Assembly (NCBI RefSeq): GCF_034676725.1
Contig: NZ_JAUCBR010000004.1
Location: forward strand, 2,811,001 to 2,875,000
Direction of reading: 5' to 3'
Length of the DNA: 64,000 bases
Origin: Denitromonas sp.
GTDB taxonomy: Bacteria > Pseudomonadota > Gammaproteobacteria > Burkholderiales > Rhodocyclaceae
The notes under the pieces were generated by a model. It did no database searches and had not been told where the DNA came from. It saw nothing but the letters and a program-made list of their open reading frames with translations. Below, piece after piece: positions 51,821 to 60,606 of the stretch (position 1 is its first letter; every line of letters starts with the position of its first letter). A program made the position numbers and the translations under genes.

Positions 51821-52633
51821 CTACAGCCTGCTGAAATACTGCATTTCGAACTTTACCGGAGAAACATCGCCGGCATATCCGTGTCGCCGTTTCGGGTTGT
51901 AGAACATCTCGATGTAATTGAAGATGTCCCGCCGCGCCTCTTCGCGATCAGCGTAGATCCGCCGTCGAATCCGCTCCCGCTTGAGTAGCTGGAAGAAGCT
52001 CTCAGCGACCGCGTTGTCGTAGCAGTTGCCGCGTCGGCTCATGCTCTGTTGCAGGTTGTGCGCCTTCAGAAACGCCTGCCAGTCATGGCTGCTGTACTGG
52101 CACCCCTGATCCGAATGGACCATCACCGCCTCGCTTGGCCGCCGTCGCCATACCGCCATCAGCAGCGCGTTGAGCGCCAGTTCGCTATCAATGCGCGAGC
52201 TCATCGACCAGCCCACCACCTGACGCGAGAACAGATCAACCACCACCGCCAGATAGAGCCAGCCTTCATGCGTACGCACATACGTGATGTCGGTGACCCA
52301 GACACGGTTTGGCGCATCGACATCGAAGCACTGCTCCAGATGGTTCGGCGCCACAACAGCTGGCTTGCCGTAACGTCCCACACGACGTCGATAGCCAACC
52401 TGGGCGCGCAGGCCATCACGGCGCATCAAGCGATACACGCGATGCTTGCCGCAGCGCTCGCCCAGATCGCGAAGGTCATGTGTGATCTTGCGATAGCCAT
52501 AGACGCCACCGCTTTCCAGCCAGCTCTGCTTGATCAGTCCTGACAGACGCGCATCCTCTTTCTGGCGCCGGGATTGCGGTTCGCGCTTCCAGGCGTAGTA
52601 GCCGCTCGGATTCACACACATGCTGTGGCACAA
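51821..52633 (-). CDS. IS3-family transposase OrfB, DDE integrase domain (IS A)
   Basis: The catalytic half, 270 residues from its own ATG and longer (from about 52714) when made by frameshift as OrfAB. It shows the HTH_21 region (YGYRKITHDLRDLGERCGKHRV) and an rve integrase domain with DDE signatures: WVTDITYVRTHEGWLYLAVVVDLFS (first Asp), MVHSDQGCQYSS (second Asp) and RRGNCYDNAVAESFFQLLKRE (Glu). All three acidic residues are present, so the element may still be active. Confidence 0.92.
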   Translation of the reverse strand: MCHSMCVNPSGYYAWKREPQSRRQKEDARLSGLIKQSWLESGGVYGYRKITHDLRDLGERCGKHRVYRLMRRDGLRAQVGYRRRVGRYGKPAVVAPNHLEQCFDVDAPNRVWVTDITYVRTHEGWLYLAVVVDLFSRQVVGWSMSSRIDSELALNALLMAVWRRRPSEAVMVHSDQGCQYSSHDWQAFLKAHNLQQSMSRRGNCYDNAVAESFFQLLKRERIRRRIYADREEARRDIFNYIEMFYNPKRRHGYAGDVSPVKFEMQYFSRL

Positions 52634-52680
52634 CCTGCGAACCGGGAACTGCTTCTCGTGCGCCTCGATGAAGGCGTACC

Positions 52681-52959
52681 TTACCGGGACTCCTTGGCAA
52701 AGTACGCTGCGGCCTTTTTTAGGATGTCGCGCTCCTCCGTCACCCGCTTGAGCTCCGCCTTCAGGCGCCGAATCTCCGCTGCCTGGCCCAACTGCTCGAC
52801 CCGCTGCGCTTCAGGAAGGCTGTAGCGCTTGATCCACTCATAGAGCGTCGGCTGTGACACCCCCAGTCGCTTGGCGACATCCGGAGCCGAATGACCCCGC
52901 TCCGTGACCTGTTTGACCGCCTCAACCTTGAACTCTTCCGGATACCGCTTGTTGCTCAT
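52681..52959 (-). CDS. IS3-family transposase OrfA (IS A)
   Basis: A 92-residue protein: helix-turn-helix (KRYPEEFKVEAVKQVTERGH ... VAKRLGVSQPTLYEWIKRY) followed by a leucine-zipper-like helix (EIRRLKAELKRVTEERDIL). Near its end the sequence A-AAA-AAG (52720-52714 on the minus strand) is a canonical slippery heptamer in the zero frame, allowing a -1 shift into orfB to make the OrfAB transposase. Confidence 0.9.
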   Translation of the reverse strand: MSNKRYPEEFKVEAVKQVTERGHSAPDVAKRLGVSQPTLYEWIKRYSLPEAQRVEQLGQAAEIRRLKAELKRVTEERDILKKAAAYFAKESR

Positions 52960-53084
52960 GACGCCTCCTGTGCATGCCTGAGTTTAAGGCTGCAAAGCGT
53001 CTACCGCGAGAGGGGCGATTTGTAGTGGTTCAATTTCCTCGGACACCTCGATAGGTGGATGATCCCCCTTGAGAGGAGAAACTG

Positions 53085-53381
53085 ATGAAACGCAAACGCA
53101 GGACATTCGATGCAGCGTTCAAGCTGCAGGTCGTACAGATGGTCCGGGAGCAAGGACTGAGTATTGCCCAAGTGTGCCGCGACATGGACTTGGTGGAGTC
53201 GGCGGTCAGGCGCTGGGTCGAGCAGGTCGGTGCAGAGCACTCGGGGCTGCCCGGGATCGGCAAGGCGCTGACGCCGGAGCAGCAGCGCATTCGCCAGCTG
53301 GAATCGGAGAACCGCCAACTTCGCCAGGACAACGATCTGTTGAAAAAAGCATCGGCCTTCTTTGCCCGAGAACTGAGATGA
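53085..53381 (+). CDS. IS3-family transposase OrfA (IS B)
   Basis: A 98-residue HTH protein (RRTFDAAFKLQVVQMVREQG, then QVCRDMDLVESAVRRWVEQ) with a C-terminal leucine-zipper helix (IRQLESENRQLRQDNDLL). GAGGAGAAACTG precedes the ATG. The A6 run at 53343-53348 near the end is the likely -1 frameshift site into orfB, although its register (G-AAA-AAA) is not the canonical one. Confidence 0.92.
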   Translation: MKRKRRTFDAAFKLQVVQMVREQGLSIAQVCRDMDLVESAVRRWVEQVGAEHSGLPGIGKALTPEQQRIRQLESENRQLRQDNDLLKKASAFFARELR

Positions 53382-54265
53382 GCTACCGGTGCATCGATCA
53401 GTTGCAAACGAAGGCCACCACCGTCGCTTCGCTATGCCGGTTACTGGCGGTCAGTCGCTCGGGCTACTACGCGGCGCGCTCGCGTCTGAAGCGGCCGCAA
53501 CGGGTTTGCCCGACCACGGTCTATTTGCAAGCCGCTTTTGCCGCATCAGGACGAACCTACGGTACTCGCCGTTTGCAGGCAACGTTGCGAGCCAAGGGCG
53601 TTGCGGCGGGGCGACACCGCATTCGTCGCCTCATGCGAGTCCATGGGCTACGCCCGGTTTGGAAGCGCAAGTTCATTCACACCACAAACAGCCGACATGG
53701 GTTGCCGATCGCAGAGCATGTTCTGAATCGGCAATTCAGTCCGGCCACGGTCAATGCCGCATGGGTCTCCGACATTACCTACATCCGCACCGGCTCCGGC
53801 TGGCTCTACCTGGCGGCAGTGATGGACCTGTACTCGCGCAAGATCGTCGGTTGGGCGATGGCGCCGAGCATGCACGCCGAGCTGGTTTGCTCCGCCCTGC
53901 GCATGGCCATCACGCAGCGCCAGCCACCGGCCGGGCTGCTCGTGCACTCGGACCGTGGCAGCCAGTACGCCAGCGCCAATTACCGAGAACTGCTGAGCCG
54001 TCATGGATTGCTGGCCAGCATGAGTCGCAAGGGCAACTGCTGGGACAACGCCGTGATGGAACGCTTCTTCCTGAACCTGAAGATGGAGCGCGTCTGGCAG
54101 AAAAACTACGCCAACCAGGCCGAGGCAAATCGGGACATTGCCGACTGCATCGTTGGCTTCTACAACACCGTCCGTTTGCATTCGACGCTGGGCTACATGG
54201 CGCCCACCGCGTACGAACGCAACTTCACCGCAAAACAGCTTATCGCGGTGTCCGAAAAAACTTGA
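53378..54265 (+). CDS. IS3-family transposase OrfB, DDE integrase domain (IS B)
   Basis: A 295-residue catalytic protein from ATG 53378, overlapping the orfA end by four bases, or made as OrfAB by frameshift. HTH_21 region YGTRRLQATLRAKGVAAGRH; rve domain with WVSDITYIRTGSGWLYLAAVM (first Asp), VHSDRGSQYAS (second Asp) and RKGNCWDNAVMERFFLNLKME (Glu). The catalytic triad is complete. Confidence 0.93.
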   Translation: MSYRCIDQLQTKATTVASLCRLLAVSRSGYYAARSRLKRPQRVCPTTVYLQAAFAASGRTYGTRRLQATLRAKGVAAGRHRIRRLMRVHGLRPVWKRKFIHTTNSRHGLPIAEHVLNRQFSPATVNAAWVSDITYIRTGSGWLYLAAVMDLYSRKIVGWAMAPSMHAELVCSALRMAITQRQPPAGLLVHSDRGSQYASANYRELLSRHGLLASMSRKGNCWDNAVMERFFLNLKMERVWQKNYANQAEANRDIADCIVGFYNTVRLHSTLGYMAPTAYERNFTAKQLIAVSEKT

Positions 54266-54325
54266 CCACTACAATTCACAGATACATGTAGCTGCCTTGA
54301 TTGCGAGAGTGACATTTACCTAGGC

Positions 54326-54607
54326 TTACGGCAACTCCTTGAACACCGCCGACACGCTGCGCCGACCAGGCGGCACCACTTCAAAGCGCAGCTCTGTCGG
54401 ATCGCAGAACCACTGACCCGCGGCCCCGGTCGGTGGCGTCCAGTCGAACAGGGCGCCGTCAGTCCTCATAAACGCCTCAATGGCGGCGGCGGTGGTCTCT
54501 GCCCGGTTGGCAAAGTACAGCGCCTACACGCGCCGGCCCATGCTCCCGATCTCGACGGGCTCATACGTCAATGACGCCCGGCTCGGCATCCAAACAAATT
54601 CGCTCAT
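54326..54607 (-). pseudogene. Phage minor tail protein M-like gene with internal amber codon
   Basis: Read on the minus strand from ATG 54607: MSEFVWMPSRASLTYEPVEI, then GSMGRRV, then TAG, then the frame continues without further interruption (ALYFANRAETTAAAIEAFM, DGALFDWTPPTGAAGQWFCD, SAVFKELP) to TAA at 54326. Size (about 93 codons) and content resemble lambda gpM-type minor tail proteins. The ATG overlaps the stop of the tape-measure fragment (ATGA), the usual H-M order of lambdoid tails. The in-frame TAG at codon 28 breaks it unless suppressed. Confidence 0.7.
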
Positions 54608-54980
54608 GACAGCACGCCCCCCGGCCGCTTCTCGTTCATCAACACTTCCATAGCTGCGGCCTTCATCTCGACGCGCAGGCGCTTGGCGATGGCATCGCCT
54701 TGCCGCTTGCCGCTGTCCTCATCGCCGCCGCCCTCGACCGTCACATTGAAGGTCTGATTGATCTGGGCACCGCCGCCGCCAGTTGCTGCCACCCCCAGCT
54801 TGCCGTCAGGGCCGCGCTTGAGCGGCATGATGGCCTCGGCGCCTGCCTCGCCCATGACGCCCAGGGAACCGCCCTTGGCGAACTTGAAGAAAGTCGGTTT
54901 ATCGACCACCGAACCGCTGTACGCGCTGAGACTCGGCGAGCCATAGACCCCGCCCTTGGCGTTCTTCATAGCGCCGCTCA
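54604..54980 (-). pseudogene. C-terminal fragment of phage tail tape-measure protein
   Basis: The last ~125 codons of a tape-measure/tail-length protein: NAKGGVYGSPSLSAYSGSVV, KPTFFKFAKGGSLGVMGEAG, EAIMPLKRGPDGKLGVAA, then AQINQTFNVTVEGGG and RLRVEMKAAAMEVLMNEKRP. The KGG/GEAGAEAIMPL motif is characteristic of the C-terminus of these proteins. Upstream (higher coordinates) the homology stops at about 54970-54990, where the RND gene begins, so the first several hundred codons are lost. Confidence 0.8.
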
Positions 54981-55783
54981 TGGCCCCCGACACGGCGCAG
55001 GAGGTCGGCGGGTTGATGTTCGCCTACATGGCTTCCAGCCCCATCCCCGGCGCGCTCAAGGAGTTCATCACCCCCGACGAGCGCGAGGCCAACATGGTCT
55101 TCTATTACAAGGACCACCAGGCCGACACCATCAACCGCGTCGTGGCGCTGGCCGAGGCGGGCATCCGCACGCTCAAGGCCGAGGTGCCGGATCTGGAGAT
55201 CGCGCTCGGCGGCGGCATCATCGGCGTGACGGCGGCCGGCAACCAGGCGCTGCACACCGACCACATGATCATCATCCCCGCGGTGATGGCGCTCGCCTTC
55301 CTGTTGGTGATGGTCTATTACAGCTCGCTCCATGCCGGCTGGCTGATGGTCCTGCCGATGCTGTTCTCCACGCTGATGACCTACGCCTACATGGGCGCGG
55401 CGGGGATCGGCATCAACGTGAACACCGTGCCGGTGATCGCGGTCGGGGTGGGGGTCGGCATCGACTATGCGGTGTATTTCATGGACCGCATCCGCGAGGA
55501 GTTCGCCGAACTTCAGGACATCAAGCAGGCGGTCATCAAGGCCGTGGCCACCACCGGCTATGCCGTCTCCTTCACCGCGGTGACGCTGATCGCCGGCGTG
55601 GTGATGTGGATCTTCATGTCGGACCTGCGCTTCCAGTCGGATGCCGCGGTGCTCCTGTCTTTCATGCTCATCGTCAATGCCATTGCCGCGGTGCTGATCG
55701 TGCCGAGCTGGTGTGTGGTGTTCAAGCCGCGCTTTGTGACCGCGGCGCACTACGACGCGGACGGCGTGCTGGAGACGGACTGA
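54980..55783 (+). pseudogene. 3' part of an RND/MMPL-family transporter gene
   Basis: About 265 codons of the C-terminal half of a hydrophobe-exporting RND (MMPL) protein: a periplasmic part (PIPGALKEFITPDEREANMV, FYYKDHQADTINRVV), then membrane helices (PAVMALAFLLVMVYY, LMVLPMLFSTLMTYAYMG, VPVIAVGVGVGIDYAVYFMDRI, SFTAVTLIAGVVMWIFM, AVLLSFMLIVNAIAAVLIV). GVGIDYAVYFMDRIREE is the conserved helix-4-type motif of the family. Full-length members have about 770-900 residues, so well over half, including helices 1-6, is missing and replaced by phage tail sequence. It lies upstream of DUF1302 and DUF1329 genes, its usual partners. Confidence 0.85.
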
Positions 55784-55852
55784 CCCCACAGGGCAAGCAA
55801 GCGTCGGCGCGCCGCTCGGTGCGCCGGTGAAAACCAGAGGAGGAGACTCACC

Positions 55853-57841
55853 ATGAAGTGGTACCCGAACAAAAAGCCACCCACCGCCCGGCTTCACATC
55901 GCCGTGATGACCGCCGCCCTGGCCGGCCCGGTCATCGCCGGTGGCCTGCCCGACATGGGCGGCGACACCCGGCCGTGGGACGTGAACGTTTACTACGAGA
56001 ACCACACCGCCCATCGCGGCAAGGACGCCACCGGCAAGACGGTTGGCCTGGCCAAGTTCCGCAACACCATGCAGGTCGAGGCCGACAAGCGCCTGGCCGA
56101 TGGCTGGGGCTTCCACGGCGTGCTGCGCGGCACCTGGGATGGCGTCTATCGCATGAACAAGGGCGAGTTCGGCGAGGATGCCGGCGGCCCGATCATGCTG
56201 AACAATGTGTCGGGCGCCGGCGGCTCGACCTCGGTGGCGCATGGTTCCGGCGTGGTGAACAATGCCTCCGGCCCCCCGGGGAACGCCTTCGGCTTCGACA
56301 TCAATGCCAACCCCAACGACGGCATGCGCGTGCTTGGCGATCGCTGGCATTCGATCGTCCCCGGCGATGTTGCCTTCGGTGTGCCGGTGCGGCCGTGTGA
56401 TGAGGACAAGCGCGGCTGCCGCGACTTTGGCGGCTACGGCGATCTGTCACTGTCCGAGCTGGAAATGCCGGAGTTCAATGACCGGCTGGACTTCATCCGC
56501 GAGGCCTACGTCAAGAAGAACATTTCGCTCGACAACGGCAACAACCTGTTCCTGAAGCTCGGCAAGCAGCAGGTGGTGTGGGGGCGCACCGACCTGTTCC
56601 GCGTGCTCGACGTGATCAACCCGGTCGATTACTCGCGCAACAACATCTACGACGAGCTGCAGGACATCCGCATCCCGATGTGGATCGCCCAGGCCGAGTA
56701 CCGCATGGGGCCGTCGGAGTCGATGCAGGACCGCAACCTGCAGATCGTGTGGAACGTCGACAAGTTCCGGCCCAACAACCTCGGCCAGTGCGGCTCGCCC
56801 AACGCCATCCTCGACGCCGGCTGCTTCTTCCGCGGCATGGCCAATCTGTGGGACAACGGCGGCACGGTGGCCAACTTTGCCAACGGCAATACGTCTACCG
56901 ATTTTGGCCCGCACCAGATCGGTATCCGCGATGTCGACTTGCCCGACTGGTCGCTCTCCAACACTCAGCTGGGCATCAAGTTCGAGGGGGTGACGCAGGC
57001 GGGGGTGAGCTTCTCGCTCAATGCGCTGACCTACCGCTCGCAGCTGCCCTCGCTGCGCGGCCTGGTGACCGGCCCGACCAACCCCTTCACCGGGGCGCCC
57101 AAGACCGCGGCCGAGACCAACCTGATCGCCTTCGATGTGCACTATCCGCGGGTGAACCTGATCGGTGGCTCGATGGACTTCGAGGCCGAGTCGATCGGCG
57201 CCGCGGTGCGGCTCGAAGGCGCCTTCACCCAGGGCGAGGAGTTCGCCAACACCGCGCGTGAGCGGCTGTACTCCGAGAACAACGTGTTCCGCGGCGTGAT
57301 CGGCATCGACCGGCCGACCTTCATCCCGTGGATCAACCCGCGCCGTACCACGCTGATCTCGGCGCAGTTGTTCTGGCAGCACATCTTCGACCATGAGTAC
57401 TACAAGAAAGGCTCGCGCGTGGCGCCGAGCGGCGCGGTCAACGCCTTCGGCCCGGTCGGCATGCCGGACTGGAAAGACAACTTCATCGGCACCGTGCTGA
57501 TCAAGGCCTTCCTGATGAACGACCGGCTCAGCCCCGAGCTGATCATCGCGCGCGACTTCCGCGCGCGCACCCATGCCATCGCGCCGAAGGTCGAGTGGAG
57601 CGTGACCGACAACCTCAAGCTGGTGGTCGGCGCCAACTTCAAGGGCGGCTCCAATTCGCGCAACCGCTTCGACGACTGCCGTTCGTGCAACCCCTACGCG
57701 CCTTATACCGGCACCGCGGCCGATGTCGGCTACTCGGCCGGTCTGGCCAGCTACGAGCCGCTGGGGCGCTTCCGCGCCGGTCCGATCGGCGTTTCGATGT
57801 ATGAAGACGACATCTTTTTCATGATGCGCTACAAGTTCTGA
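55853..57841 (+). CDS. DUF1302 family outer-membrane protein
   Basis: A 662-residue exported protein, with GAGGAGGAGA before the ATG. A signal peptide (HIAVMTAALAGPVIA) precedes a large beta-barrel-like chain ending in FFMMRYKF with terminal Phe. DUF1302 features include NVYYENHTAHRGKD, FLKLGKQQVVWGRTDLFRVLDVINPVDYSRN and the later RLYSENNVFRGVIGIDR. Members are typically encoded with a DUF1329 protein and an MMPL/RND transporter and are thought to serve export of hydrophobic compounds across the outer membrane. Here the RND partner is truncated. Confidence 0.92.
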   Translation: MKWYPNKKPPTARLHIAVMTAALAGPVIAGGLPDMGGDTRPWDVNVYYENHTAHRGKDATGKTVGLAKFRNTMQVEADKRLADGWGFHGVLRGTWDGVYRMNKGEFGEDAGGPIMLNNVSGAGGSTSVAHGSGVVNNASGPPGNAFGFDINANPNDGMRVLGDRWHSIVPGDVAFGVPVRPCDEDKRGCRDFGGYGDLSLSELEMPEFNDRLDFIREAYVKKNISLDNGNNLFLKLGKQQVVWGRTDLFRVLDVINPVDYSRNNIYDELQDIRIPMWIAQAEYRMGPSESMQDRNLQIVWNVDKFRPNNLGQCGSPNAILDAGCFFRGMANLWDNGGTVANFANGNTSTDFGPHQIGIRDVDLPDWSLSNTQLGIKFEGVTQAGVSFSLNALTYRSQLPSLRGLVTGPTNPFTGAPKTAAETNLIAFDVHYPRVNLIGGSMDFEAESIGAAVRLEGAFTQGEEFANTARERLYSENNVFRGVIGIDRPTFIPWINPRRTTLISAQLFWQHIFDHEYYKKGSRVAPSGAVNAFGPVGMPDWKDNFIGTVLIKAFLMNDRLSPELIIARDFRARTHAIAPKVEWSVTDNLKLVVGANFKGGSNSRNRFDDCRSCNPYAPYTGTAADVGYSAGLASYEPLGRFRAGPIGVSMYEDDIFFMMRYKF

Positions 57842-57853
57842 GAGGAGACCACA

Positions 57854-59155
57854 ATGATCAAGAAACTGAGCCTGGCGCTCATCACGGCCGGTCTGGCCAG
57901 TGCCGCGTCGGCTGCCACCGAGGCCGATGTCGAGGCGTCCTTCAACCCGTACAAGAACGGCGTGCCAAGCGTGGCCGGGCTGAGTGCCGGTACCGTCATC
58001 AACAAGGGCAATGTCGAGCAGTTCAAGGATGCGCTCGACCCCGGCATGTACATGGTGGTCAAGAACGGCTGGTACGACATCAAGGTCGGCAAGACCACCT
58101 CCTTCGATGTCGACAAGCACTACGTGGCGGCCACCCGTGCCAACCTCAACAAGACCAAGCTGGGCGAAAAGCCGGGCCAGATCACCGGCTTCGAGGCCGG
58201 CCGCCCCTTCCCGGAAGAGCCGGACGTGAATGACCCGCGCGCCGGCGAGAAGCTGGCCTGGAACTACAAGTACGGCATCAACTGGGGCGATGGCGCAGCG
58301 ATCTACCCGTTCTTCTGGAAGTACCGCAACATGGAGAGCGGTGAGGTGGAGCGGACGATCAAGTTCAACTTCCACTTCCTCAACTTCAAGCACCGGGTGC
58401 AGAACGATCCGGTGCCGGAGATCACGCCCAACCCGTCGGAGCTGTTCCGCGGCATCTATGTGAAGGTGCTCGAGCCGCAGGATCTGAAGAACACCCAGCT
58501 GCTGATCCAGCGCTACGAGGATGATGCCAAGAGCGACGATGCCTACCTCTACCTCGGCTTCCAGCGCCGGGTCCGACGCCTGGCCACCGGGCAGACGACC
58601 GATGCCTTCCTCGGCTCCGATCTGATGATCGAGGACTTCGAGGGCTACAACGGCCGCATCTCCGACATGAAGTGGAGCTACAAGGGCACCCGCAACATCC
58701 TGATGCCTTACTACAACCACAATGAGCAGAAACTCACCGACGAGTTCAAGGACCCGGATGGCTACAAGTATGTGGACTTCACCGGGCAGGGAGGATGCTT
58801 CCCCGACATCACCTGGCAGTTGCGCAAGGTGTACGTGCTCGAGGCGCAGCCGGTCGATTCGAACCACCCGGTCGGCAAGCGGGTGTTCCACATCGATGCC
58901 CAGGTGATGAACATCAACCGCACGCTCATCTACGACCGCAAGGGCGAACTGTGGAAGAGCTGGACCATCGGCAAGAGCCACCCGGACTTCCACCTGCCGG
59001 TGAACAAGGGCACGGGCATTGCCATCGACGACTCGTTCTCGATGGTCGACCTGCAGTCCAAGCACTGCACCACCGGCCAGTTCAAGGGTCAGGTCGAGCC
59101 CAAGCTGAATCCGGCCGACATGTTCCAGGTGCAGTACATGCGCGGCGGCGACTGA
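57854..59155 (+). CDS. DUF1329 family exported protein
   Basis: A 433-residue protein with signal peptide (KKLSLALITAGLASAASA), 12 bases after the DUF1302 stop and with GAGGAGACC upstream. DUF1329 hallmarks: KLGEKPGQITGFEAGRPFPE, KLAWNYKYGINWGD, FQRRVRRLATGQTTDAFLGSD, EDFEGYNGRISDMKWSYKG, and RKVYVLEAQPVD. The fold is related to outer-membrane lipoprotein carriers such as LolB/MucB, and it works with DUF1302 and RND partners in transport of hydrophobic molecules (inference from family context). Confidence 0.93.
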   Translation: MIKKLSLALITAGLASAASAATEADVEASFNPYKNGVPSVAGLSAGTVINKGNVEQFKDALDPGMYMVVKNGWYDIKVGKTTSFDVDKHYVAATRANLNKTKLGEKPGQITGFEAGRPFPEEPDVNDPRAGEKLAWNYKYGINWGDGAAIYPFFWKYRNMESGEVERTIKFNFHFLNFKHRVQNDPVPEITPNPSELFRGIYVKVLEPQDLKNTQLLIQRYEDDAKSDDAYLYLGFQRRVRRLATGQTTDAFLGSDLMIEDFEGYNGRISDMKWSYKGTRNILMPYYNHNEQKLTDEFKDPDGYKYVDFTGQGGCFPDITWQLRKVYVLEAQPVDSNHPVGKRVFHIDAQVMNINRTLIYDRKGELWKSWTIGKSHPDFHLPVNKGTGIAIDDSFSMVDLQSKHCTTGQFKGQVEPKLNPADMFQVQYMRGGD

Positions 59156-59174
59156 GTCGGCAGCCGTGTTGCGG

Positions 59175-59202
59175 ACGGCCGGCCTGCGGGCCGGCCGTTT
59201 TT
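59175..59202 (+). terminator. Terminator after DUF1329
   Basis: Perfect 10-bp arms ACGGCCGGCC and GGCCGGCCGT with loop TGCG, then TTTTCG. It sits between convergent genes. Confidence 0.9.
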
Positions 59203-59205
59203 CGT

Positions 59206-60606
59206 TTACTTGGCGGGTGCCGGGGGCGGTCCGTCGTCGTTCGCGATCACCGCGGCCAGCGTGTCGATGGCGCGTTGGCGGGCGGTGAGGTCGCCCTGCG
59301 GTGTGGCGCGCAGGGCCGACCACTCCGGATGGGCGCGGGCGGCGTCGAGTGGCTCGGGGAGCGCGCCTTCGCGCCAGCGCCGGATCTCGCTGGTATCGAG
59401 TTCGACTGCGGTCATGGCAGCATGGCCACGGCCGGTCAGTGCGCGCAGTAAATGCTGCTGGCGCGCCGCGAGAAGGCGCAGAACCGCGTCGTCGACGGTC
59501 AGCTCGCGGCTGCCGGTGAGCTTGCCCAGCACGCGGTCGCCATAGTCGCTCAGGCTTTGCCAGGCCCCGCCGACAACCGCGCCGAGCGCGGCGGCGGCGC
59601 CCAGGGTGAGCCCGCCGGCGAGCAGGTCGATGCCGACCCCCGCGGCGGCGCCGGCAGCGGCCCCCTTGCCGAGGGAAATGCCCATCGTGCGCAGGCTCTC
59701 GGGATGGAACAGGTCGTCCTCCCAGCGCCCGTCGAGCAGCGGCAGCGGCGCGCTGTTGACCTCGCTGCCGGCAAAACCATAGAGGGCCAGCAGGGCGTCG
59801 ACGCAGCGTTGTTCGCGGCTGCGTACGGCGTGGTGCAGCTGCTCGACGGCGTGGCGAATCGCCGCGTCTTCGGCGTCGACCCGCTGGCGGGCTGCGGCGA
59901 TGTCGATGAGCAGTTCGGCCACCAGGCCGGCCGCCGCGACATGGCGTCGCCGGGCGTCGCGCTCGCGGCTGTCGATCAGGTGCTCGAGATCGGCGCGGCG
60001 GGTGTCGAGCAGGGTGGCGAGGGCTTCGTACAGACGCCGTTCGCCGCCGAGCTCCGGGGCGACGGTGTCAAAACGCACCTGCGCGTGCAGGCCTACCCGC
60101 GCCATCGCTTCGCGCCACTGGGCCTCGCGCGAGGTGGGGGCATGGACGAAATTGAGCACCGGCAGCAGCGGCCGGCCGCAGTCGGCGAGCACGGCCAGCT
60201 CGTCGCGGTGCTTGGGCAGCACGGGGTCGCGCACGTCCACCACATAAAAGGCGGCGTCGCTCTCCAGCAATTGCCGCAGCACCTTGGCCTCCTGCTCGTA
60301 GCGCCCCCGCGCCTCGGCGCTGGCCAGGAACTGACGGATGCGCTCGGGGCCGTCACTGCGGGCCGAGGCCGGCACCAGGGTGTCGATGTAGTCGAGCAGG
60401 GCGATGGCATCTTCCATGCCCGGGGTGTCGAAGAGGCTGAGCACCGGGGCGCCGTCGGCGAGCAGCCGGGCGCCTTCGACATGGCGGGTGGTCGATGGGC
60501 GGTCCGAGACCTCGCCGAAGCGGGTGTCGCGCAGCAGGGTGCGCAGCAAGGAGGTCTTGCCGGTGTTGGTGTGGCCGACAACGGCAATGCGGATGGGCTC
60601 AGCCAT
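59206..60606 (-). CDS. GTPase with DUF3482 C-terminal domain
   Basis: A 466-residue Era/Der-like GTPase from ATG 60606 (MAEPIRI). G1 VVGHTNTGKTSLL; a switch I Thr pair (PSTTRHVEG); G3 LFDTPGMED; G4 is less canonical (LPVLNFVHA). The C-terminal half holds a helical domain and a Gly/Ala-rich hydrophobic segment (GKGAAAGAAAGVGIDLLAGG, LGAAAALGAVVGGAW), which may associate with the membrane. It is translationally coupled with the upstream DUF2868 gene (8-bp overlap). This gene pair is recurrent in proteobacteria, but its role is unknown. Confidence 0.88.
   Translation of the reverse strand: MAEPIRIAVVGHTNTGKTSLLRTLLRDTRFGEVSDRPSTTRHVEGARLLADGAPVLSLFDTPGMEDAIALLDYIDTLVPASARSDGPERIRQFLASAEARGRYEQEAKVLRQLLESDAAFYVVDVRDPVLPKHRDELAVLADCGRPLLPVLNFVHAPTSREAQWREAMARVGLHAQVRFDTVAPELGGERRLYEALATLLDTRRADLEHLIDSRERDARRRHVAAAGLVAELLIDIAAARQRVDAEDAAIRHAVEQLHHAVRSREQRCVDALLALYGFAGSEVNSAPLPLLDGRWEDDLFHPESLRTMGISLGKGAAAGAAAGVGIDLLAGGLTLGAAAALGAVVGGAWQSLSDYGDRVLGKLTGSRELTVDDAVLRLLAARQQHLLRALTGRGHAAMTAVELDTSEIRRWREGALPEPLDAARAHPEWSALRATPQGDLTARQRAIDTLAAVIANDDGPPPAPAK

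Larger units (their letters stand above)
51812..53004 (-). mobile_element. IS3-family insertion sequence (IS A)
   Basis: About 1,193 bp. The ends are imperfect inverted repeats: TAGACACCCTACAGCC at 51813 against TAGACGCTTTGCAGCC read from the other end (about 12 of 16 match), both preceded by G. It carries orfA and orfB on the minus strand and sits inside the prim-pol gene. No target duplication is visible, and the right flank is only 16 bases before the next IS. Confidence 0.8.
53021..54273 (+). mobile_element. IS3-family insertion sequence (IS B), intact, 3-bp target duplication
   Basis: 1,253 bp. The left end TGTAGTGGTTCAATTTCCTC and the right end (read inward, TGTAGTGGTCAAGTTTTTTC) agree over about 20 of the first 26 bases and both continue into CGGACAC. 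The element starts TG and ends CA as the family requires. The base triplet ATT flanks both ends. orfA and orfB are intact on the plus strand. It lies 16 bases from IS A in opposite orientation. Confidence 0.9.
47162..54980. mobile_element. Decayed genomic island beside tRNA-Ser
   Basis: The stretch from the tRNA 3' end to the broken RND gene differs from its surroundings: lower GC, minus-strand genes of phage or plasmid character (excisionase-like, coiled-coil, prim-pol/RepA helicase), two IS3-family elements and a phage tail fragment. No integrase gene and no second copy of the tRNA 3' end was found near 55 kb. The RND gene on the right has lost its 5' part, so the right junction probably arose by deletion or IS-mediated rearrangement. 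Boundaries are approximate. Confidence 0.7.

Noticed and set aside
56447..59323. Minus-strand frame of about 958 codons opposite DUF1302 and DUF1329
   Set aside because: It is explained by codon bias of the real plus-strand genes. Its composition is unlike a protein family and it has no start signal.
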